This document shows, piece by piece, positions 6,646 through 10,711 of a stretch of DNA of 10,711 bases. The first letter of the stretch is position 1. Every line of letters starts with the position of its first letter. Made by a program: the position numbers and the translations under genes. The notes under the pieces were generated by a model. That model was not told where the DNA came from, ran no database searches, and worked only from the letters and a program-made list of their open reading frames with translations. Location: positions 1 to 10,711 of the forward strand of contig JAEWGW010000008.1 in NCBI GenBank assembly GCA_023388055.1, written 5' to 3'. Source of the DNA: Bacillota bacterium (GTDB lineage Bacteria; Bacillota; Bacilli; Paenibacillales; NBRC-103111).

Positions 6646-7207
6646 CCAGCAGTCTCAGATAAGTAAGCCGGTCCTCTTTTTCACCCAGCAGGGTCTCCTT
6701 GAAGACTACAGAGCTTTCATCCTCCGTGGGATAGTTGACGGCAGACATGAAGATCATGTACTTGCGGGTTTGCTCCGCCTGGCTGCCTGGGATAAGATCC
6801 TGCAGCAGCTTGCTGAGCCGTTCACCCAGCTCCTGGGACATGGCGACAATCTTGCGGGAGGTTTCATCCTCCTCTGCCAGTCTCATGGAATCCCGCAGGA
6901 TCACCATATTGCCGGGAAAGCGCAGGGAATACTCCATGATCTCATTGGCGGCCAGCACCAGCCTCTCCTCTGGCCCGTATTCCTCCTTCTCCAGGATATC
7001 GAATACGGTCCGGGTGTTGGCCATATAAAATTCCTTCACCATTCTGACCATTTCTTCCTTAGTCCGGAAGTAGTAGTTGATGGCACTGACATTCACGTTG
7101 GCTTCCTTGGCAATAGCACGGATGGAGATGTCGCAGGTTTTGTTGATGCCCATTAAGTATTGCGCCCGGTCCAGAATCCGTTCTTCGATACTCTTCAACT
7201 CTCTCAT
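6623..7207 (-). CDS. TetR-family transcriptional regulator
   Basis: A 194-residue protein with an N-terminal TetR helix-turn-helix: ISIRAIAKEANVNVSAINYY followed by FRTKEEM (residues 27-53), including the diagnostic 'YYFRTKEE' segment. The rest is a helical ligand-binding and dimerisation domain of normal length for the family, with no obvious subgroup. The frame stays open to 7393, but ATG 7207 is the best start. GAGG lies 6 nt upstream, and a TTGTGA/TATAAT promoter at 7241-7269 overlaps the longer versions, so their start codons would not be in the transcript. It is transcribed alone and ends in a terminator whose loop contains its stop codon. It sits directly upstream of the flavin oxidoreductase gene, whose promoter carries inverted repeats, so repression of that gene relieved by a small ligand is the likely role. 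No matching repeat is seen at its own promoter. Confidence 0.92.
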   Translation of the reverse strand: MRELKSIEERILDRAQYLMGINKTCDISIRAIAKEANVNVSAINYYFRTKEEMVRMVKEFYMANTRTVFDILEKEEYGPEERLVLAANEIMEYSLRFPGNMVILRDSMRLAEEDETSRKIVAMSQELGERLSKLLQDLIPGSQAEQTRKYMIFMSAVNYPTEDESSVVFKETLLGEKEDRLTYLRLLVKVLKSA

Positions 7208-7240
7208 GGCCCACCTCATAAAGGGATACGTCTGCTCCAT

Positions 7241-7269
7241 ATTATAAGGAGAATCCATAGTTTTCACAA
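7241..7269 (-). promoter_or_regulatory. SigA-like promoter of the TetR gene
   Basis: On the minus strand, TTGTGA (7269-7264) and a perfect TATAAT (7246-7241) are separated by exactly 17 bp. The expected transcript starts about 25-30 nt before ATG 7207. It lies in the short gap after the oxidoreductase stop codon at 7296, where no terminator is seen, so some read-through from the upstream gene is also possible. Confidence 0.75.
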
Positions 7270-7295
7270 TGGAGGCCCATAGCATCGGCACACGC

Positions 7296-8474
7296 CTAGT
7301 CGCAATGAACCTCGACCCAGCCTCCTGCCCGGTGGCTGGCCAGCACCGCATCCGTGATGCACATGCTCCTGTGGCCGTCCGCAAAAGTGGCAAAATCCGC
7401 CTTGTCCCGAAGCGGGTCCTTCCCCTCCCGGATAAAGGAGTAGAAGTGGAACATCATATTCCGCAGGGAGTCCGGCCAGCCTTCGTTATGCCCTCCGGGA
7501 TAATGGGGGGCGGACAAGGCCTCCGGGGCGAACAGCGCCGGGTCGGACAGGAGAATTTCATTGGGGCGGTCCCGGTGGCCCACCCACAGCTTCTCCGGCT
7601 CCTCCTGGTTCCAGAAGGCGGACTTCAGGCTGCCTGCCAGCTCGAAGGTCAGACGGTTTTTGCGGCCGGCGCTAACCTGGGAGACGGTAAAGGCGCCTTT
7701 GCCCCCGCCGTCAAATTGCAGCAGAACCGAGGCATAGTCCTCAGTGGACACCGCAACCGGCTCACCCTCCGGCTCCTGGCCGGTCTCCTCCCCCGCCTCC
7801 TGCTGCTCATACGTATCCTTCTTGCGGGCGGGCTTCATCCGTACCGGCAGCACCGTCGCCAAATCGGCACATACCCGGGTGATCTTCTGCCCGGTCACAT
7901 ATTGCACGGTATCGCACCAATGGGACCCGATATCCGCCACCGCACGGGATTCCCCCCCGATGGCCGGGTCCAGCCGCCAGTTGTAATCCGTCTCCAGCAG
8001 GAGCCAATCCTGCAGATAGCTGCCGTGCAGCAGATGAACCTTCCCCAAATCCCCATTTTGCACCATAAAGGCCAGCTGCTTGATAATGGGATATTGCCGG
8101 TAGTTGAAATTAACGCCATGCACCACCTTATATTCCCGGGCCAGCCGCAGCAGCTCCCGGGTTTCCTGGGTGGATATGGCCAAGGGCTTCTCGGACAGAA
8201 TATGCTTGCCGGCGAGAATCACTTCCCGGTTAATGGGAAAATGCAGATGATTGGGCGTACAGTTGTGGACCACCTGAATCTCCCGGTCCTGGAGCATCTC
8301 CTCATAGTGCGTGTACCAGCGGGGAATGCCCAGCTCTCTGGCATGGGCCTCCGCCGACTCGGCGTCGGGCTCCACCAGAGCGACCACCTCGACAAAGCCC
8401 AGCCTCCGAACAGCCTCAATATGGGCAAGACCAACGAAACCGGTGCCAATGATACAGGCTTTAATAGGTTTCAT
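7296..8474 (-). CDS. Gfo/Idh/MocA family NAD(P)-dependent oxidoreductase
   Basis: A 392-residue protein of the Gfo/Idh/MocA family. The N-terminal Rossmann domain carries CIIGTGFVGLAH (residues 7-18), with the acidic cofactor-ribose contact probably at Glu35 (in ALVEPD). The family motif EKPLA is at 95-99. The C-terminal alpha/beta domain contains DIGSHWCD (181-188), in which His185 occupies the usual catalytic position. Such enzymes oxidise or reduce sugars, inositols and related compounds with NAD(P); the substrate is not predictable here. A charged, Glu/Gln-rich linker at about 214-240 is variable in the family. ATG 8474 is preceded by AAGGAGG at 9 nt. Upstream, a terminator closes the aminotransferase gene. 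The gene seems monocistronic, followed by the TetR gene with its own promoter. No sugar transporter or isomerase accompanies it. Confidence 0.93.
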   Translation of the reverse strand: MKPIKACIIGTGFVGLAHIEAVRRLGFVEVVALVEPDAESAEAHARELGIPRWYTHYEEMLQDREIQVVHNCTPNHLHFPINREVILAGKHILSEKPLAISTQETRELLRLAREYKVVHGVNFNYRQYPIIKQLAFMVQNGDLGKVHLLHGSYLQDWLLLETDYNWRLDPAIGGESRAVADIGSHWCDTVQYVTGQKITRVCADLATVLPVRMKPARKKDTYEQQEAGEETGQEPEGEPVAVSTEDYASVLLQFDGGGKGAFTVSQVSAGRKNRLTFELAGSLKSAFWNQEEPEKLWVGHRDRPNEILLSDPALFAPEALSAPHYPGGHNEGWPDSLRNMMFHFYSFIREGKDPLRDKADFATFADGHRSMCITDAVLASHRAGGWVEVHCD

Positions 8475-8559
8475 ACCAAAGAGCCTCCTTGTGGCAAGAT
8501 AGGAGTCTTTACCCCAAAAAGGCTCCAGTGGAATCTCGTAGGCTCAGCCGGATACGATG

Positions 8560-8565
8560 ATTATA
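8560..8565 (-). promoter_or_regulatory. Possible -10 box for the Gfo/Idh/MocA gene
   Basis: A perfect TATAAT on the minus strand lies about 85 nt before ATG 8474, between the aminotransferase terminator and the gene. No acceptable -35 hexamer is found 16-18 bp upstream and there is no extended TG, so it would need an activator or may be chance. The leader contains several short GGCTC/GAGCC words that can pair, but no clear riboswitch or attenuator. The gap 8475-8659 otherwise holds nothing I recognise. Confidence 0.3.
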
Positions 8566-8659
8566 CCGCTCAGGACTGGCTCCCTCTCCCATAACCTGTT
8601 GGACTCCCTTGTGGTCCATTATCCCCTTGGCTCAGGATCTCCACCAATCTCCTCTCCAT

Positions 8660-8714
8660 AAAAAACACAGCTGCTCCGCCCCGGACAAGCCGGTTATTGG
8701 CGGAACAGCCGTAT
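8660..8714 (-). terminator. Rho-independent terminator of the aminotransferase gene
   Basis: On the minus strand, GCTGTTCCGCC (8709-8699) pairs with GGCGGAGCAGC (8681-8671 region) with one G-U pair. The stem extends outward by several weaker pairs, and inner CCGG/CCGG words can form a second short stem in the loop. A T-run (8665-8660) follows. It lies about 85 nt after the stop codon at 8796, beyond a 13-bp repeat array. Confidence 0.75.
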
Positions 8715-8783
8715 GGAATGGCAGAATGGAATTATTGACTGGAATTCCTGAATGGAATTACAGATGCAATTTTAGAATGGATG
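8714..8783. repeat. Degenerate 13-bp tandem array (TGGAATT core)
   Basis: The word TGGAATT or a close variant recurs at 8714, 8727, 8740, 8753, 8765 (TGCAATT) and 8778 (TGGATG). Spacings are 13, 13, 13, 12 and 13 bp. The middle three units are the best conserved, with GAATGGAATT twice. The array fills most of the 3' untranslated space between the aminotransferase stop and its terminator. It has no coding potential and its function is unknown. Confidence 0.65.
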
Positions 8784-8795
8784 CAGCCGCTTGCC

Positions 8796-9974
8796 CTAGT
8801 ATGAAACCTGAGCCAGAATCTCGATGCCTTTTTGGATCTGCTCGTCCGAGGGTGTGGAATAGTTCAGACGGAAGGCGTTGCAGGGTTCGTCCTCCCGGAT
8901 CAGGAAGGCATTGCCCGGAACCACGGCTACACCTTGGGCGGCGGCCTTCTTGCAGTAGTCGATCATGGAGATTTCCGGTGGCAGGGTGCACCACAGGAAC
9001 AGCCCGCCTTCAGGCTCGGTATAGGTGATGGCCGGGTTGAAATGCGCCTTGATGCTGTCCAGCATCAGACCGCTTTTGCGCCGGTATACATCCCGGATGA
9101 GGGAGATATGGCCGTCGTAGTCATACTCTGTGAGGAACTTGTAGGCTAACAGCTGCGGCAGCATGGCCGTATGGACATCCTCGCCCTGCTTGGCCACCAC
9201 CATTTTGTTCATGATGGCGTTGGGAGCCAGCACAAAGCCTACGCGCAGACCAGCGGAGAGAATTTTGGAGAAGGAGCCGACGTAAATGACCAGACCGTCC
9301 TCGTCCATGGATTTCAGGGTGGGCAGGTCCTCACCCCGGAAGCGCAGTTCGCCGTAAGGGTTGTCCTCGAGAATCATCACGCCGTATTCCTTGGCCAACG
9401 CGTAGATGGCTTTGCGTTTTTCCAGGCTGGTGGTGATGCCCGTGGGGTTCTGGAAGCTCGGGATCAGATAAAGCAGCTTCGCGTTGGGCTCCGTCTTCAA
9501 TGCATGCTCCAACGCCTCCAGATTGAGTCCGTCCTCCTCCATCGGCACACCGGCCAGACGGGCGCCCAGGGAGCGGAAGCTGTTCAGCGCACCGATGAAG
9601 CTGGGGCTTTCGCAGATGATGGTGTCCCCTTCATTACACAGCACCTTGCAGGCCAGCTCAATGCCCTGCTGGGCACCGGACACCACGAACAGGCTGTCGG
9701 ACTCCCGCTCCGGCCCCATACTAGCTGCGAAACGTTGGCGGATCACCTGGCGCAGCGGGGTATACCCTTCGGACAGGCCGTATTGCAGGGCGGCGACAGG
9801 ATCCTTTTCCAGGATAGCCTGGGTGAAGGAGCGGATGGCTTCTACCGGGAAAGTCTCCGCCGCCGGATTGCCCGCGGAGAAGGGGATGATGCCCTTACCC
9901 TCGCTGGCCTTGAGAATCTCCCGGATGATAGAAGGCTGCAGACCCGAGATGCGGTTCGAAAAGGAATACTCCAT
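8796..9974 (-). CDS. PLP-dependent aminotransferase, class I/II (2-aminoadipate aminotransferase-like)
   Basis: A 392-residue fold-type I aminotransferase. Visible PLP-binding features include SGAQQGIEL (99-107), NPTG (176-179), EDNPYGEL (203-210; Asp204 contacts the pyridine nitrogen and Tyr207 the phosphate side), and SFSKILSAGLRVGF (234-247), in which Lys237 should form the Schiff base. FRLNYS near the C terminus holds the carboxylate-binding Arg. The sequence resembles the LysN/2-aminoadipate group and the catalytic half of MocR regulators, but without a GntR DNA-binding domain. The donor may be an aromatic, branched-chain or dicarboxylic amino acid. The start is ambiguous: AAGGAGG lies 11 nt before ATG 9974 and 5 nt before an in-frame TTG at 9980; I prefer the ATG. 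The gene has its own promoter (10010-10038) and terminator, with no biosynthetic partners adjacent. Confidence 0.94.
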   Translation of the reverse strand: MEYSFSNRISGLQPSIIREILKASEGKGIIPFSAGNPAAETFPVEAIRSFTQAILEKDPVAALQYGLSEGYTPLRQVIRQRFAASMGPERESDSLFVVSGAQQGIELACKVLCNEGDTIICESPSFIGALNSFRSLGARLAGVPMEEDGLNLEALEHALKTEPNAKLLYLIPSFQNPTGITTSLEKRKAIYALAKEYGVMILEDNPYGELRFRGEDLPTLKSMDEDGLVIYVGSFSKILSAGLRVGFVLAPNAIMNKMVVAKQGEDVHTAMLPQLLAYKFLTEYDYDGHISLIRDVYRRKSGLMLDSIKAHFNPAITYTEPEGGLFLWCTLPPEISMIDYCKKAAAQGVAVVPGNAFLIREDEPCNAFRLNYSTPSDEQIQKGIEILAQVSY

Positions 9975-10009
9975 GGACAATAGTTCCTCCTTATGTCAAT
10001 CATTCTTCC

Positions 10010-10038
10010 ATCATACCGTATTTTGGACGCGGCGTTAA
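10010..10038 (-). promoter_or_regulatory. SigA-like promoter of the aminotransferase gene
   Basis: On the minus strand, TTAACG (10038-10033) and TATGAT (10015-10010) are separated by exactly 17 bp; each differs from consensus at one or two positions. The predicted start is near 10003, giving a leader of about 30 nt that carries AAGGAGG. Confidence 0.6.
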
Positions 10039-10238
10039 TACCCTCGCACACCCTTAGCCGCTTCTTCGCCGCAAAGCAGGAGGATAGGAGCGGGAGTGCT
10101 GCGGAGTGGGGAGTTTGGGGAATATGGAGAGTATGGGAGGGAGAATGTACGAAAAAGCGGTGATTGCTGCTAGAAAGCATGTAAAAAATGCGGTTTGCAG
10201 AGAGTGGCACCCCGTGCATTCTCCCGGCGGAAAAGCTA
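10039..10238. other. Gene-free stretch with a purine-rich tract
   Basis: Between the aminotransferase promoter and the right symmetric repeat no convincing gene is seen. Positions about 10077-10146 are strikingly purine-rich on the plus strand, made of GGAG, GGGAG and GGGGA words. An open reading frame from a GTG at 10106 runs from this tract into the repeat element and is not protein-like. No terminator hairpin was recognised. Confidence 0.5.
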
Positions 10239-10417
10239 ACGGACCCGAGCGCTCTTATTCGGGAGAAAACGGGCATTTGGGAAATCTAACGGACACAGGC
10301 GCCGCTATTCGGATCAATTTGAGCAATTTGAGGCGATTTCGGTAGATATAGCGGCTTCTGCCGCCGTTAGAATGTGGAAAGACCCTATTTGCTGCAAATA
10401 GCGTCTCCCACCGCCGT
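10239..10417. repeat. 179-bp symmetric four-unit repeat element (right copy)
   Basis: Four 19-bp units are present. Two are direct: ACGGACCCGAGCGCTCTTA at 10239-10257 and ACGGACACAGGCGCCGCTA at 10289-10307. Two are inverted, at 10349-10367 and 10399-10417. All four are preceded by CTA (CTAACGG) when read in the unit's orientation. Starts within each orientation are 50 bp apart, both nested pairs share a centre at 10328, and the total span of 179 bp equals that of the left element (116-294). A 9-bp direct repeat, CAATTTGAG twice, lies at 10315-10332 near the centre. The spacers between the outer and inner units are also partly complementary. It is intergenic and upstream of the aminotransferase promoter. 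The function is unknown. Confidence 0.8.
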
Positions 10418-10711
10418 TAGAATCCGGCGCCTCTGTTGAGCCATACCCAACTCGCTGCTGGTCAACCTATTTTTGTTTACTGGTGCAGATCCCCAGTTTG
10501 ATGCTGGCACTCTAATTGGGCGACTCTTACCAGGTTGATTCTGAACAATAATGGGATGTTACAAACTAACTTAGGTACTAACTAACTCAACTTTCGCAGC
10601 TCAATTCTCCAAACAAACCCTTGATATAGCTGGGTAAACCGGAGATCCATTCCTGTAGTTGACAAAATACAGCTGTTTTGTTCTTCTTGGTTTTTGCCTG
10701 GAACATTTCGA
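10418..10711. other. AT-richer gene-free edge with a short open stretch
   Basis: This edge is richer in A and T than the gene block and contains ACTAACT-type words around 10563-10590. On the minus strand an open frame from the window edge has ATG at 10706 and a TGA stop at 10587 (39 codons, starting MFQAKTKKNKTAVFC). It could be the truncated end of a gene outside the window, a decayed mobile-element gene, or chance. No ribosome binding site can be judged because the sequence ends. No other signal was recognised. Confidence 0.3.

Noticed and set aside
7208..7393. Longer N terminus for the TetR protein
   Set aside because: The extra codons overlap the oxidoreductase gene and the TTGTGA-17-TATAAT promoter, and helix-turn-helix spacing fits the start at 7207.
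7269..8594. 441-codon plus-strand ORF opposite the Gfo/Idh/MocA gene
   Set aside because: The minus-strand gene has clear family motifs and a good ribosome binding site; the plus-strand product is Gln/Arg/His/Pro-rich, typical of an antisense shadow of a GC-rich gene.
9171..9983. 270-codon plus-strand ORF opposite the aminotransferase
   Set aside because: It is antisense to a gene with complete PLP-binding motifs, and its own translation shows no recognisable domain.
10106..10345. 79-codon plus-strand ORF
   Set aside because: It starts with GTG in a purine-rich tract and reads through the symmetric repeat element; the sequence is not protein-like.

Overview
The window looks like chromosomal DNA from a spore-forming Bacillota, most likely Paenibacillus or a close relative. 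The reasons are strong AGGAGG-type ribosome binding sites, SigA-like promoters, U-tailed hairpin terminators, moderately GC-rich genes and AT-rich intergenic stretches. Genus assignment is inference. Every convincing gene lies on the minus strand, so transcription runs from high to low coordinates. No tRNA, rRNA, CRISPR array, complete insertion sequence or phage module was found.

Read in the direction of transcription, the layout is as follows. An AT-rich edge (about 10420-10711) holds only a 39-codon open stretch. It is followed by a 179-bp symmetric repeat element (10239-10417). Next come a PLP-dependent aminotransferase with its own promoter and terminator, a Gfo/Idh/MocA oxidoreductase, and a TetR-family regulator with its own promoter and a terminator overlapping its 3' end. 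A large Old Yellow Enzyme-type flavin/Fe-S oxidoreductase follows, with a well-formed promoter whose -35 box sits inside repeated ATGTT/AACAT half-sites; the regulator just upstream is the natural candidate to bind there. After its terminator come an AI-2E-family membrane transporter and a small basic jelly-roll-like protein, which may share a transcript. After another strong terminator come a 70-residue single-pass membrane protein (TTG start) coupled to a class I SAM methyltransferase, and an HSL-type alpha/beta hydrolase with a perfect 16-bp palindrome in its leader. The window ends in a gene-free stretch with a 12-bp tandem repeat and a second 179-bp symmetric repeat element (116-294).

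The genes do not form one obvious pathway. They read as a row of mostly single-gene transcription units. The one clear regulatory pair is TetR plus flavin oxidoreductase, a common arrangement for inducible reduction of enoates or xenobiotics.

The most unusual signal is the pair of non-coding elements near the two ends. Each has two direct and two inverted copies of an ACGG...(T/C)TA unit. In both, the outer edges of the units are separated by exactly 50, 79 and 50 bp (total 179 bp), although the sequence between the units is poorly conserved. I cannot assign them to a described family from the sequence alone.
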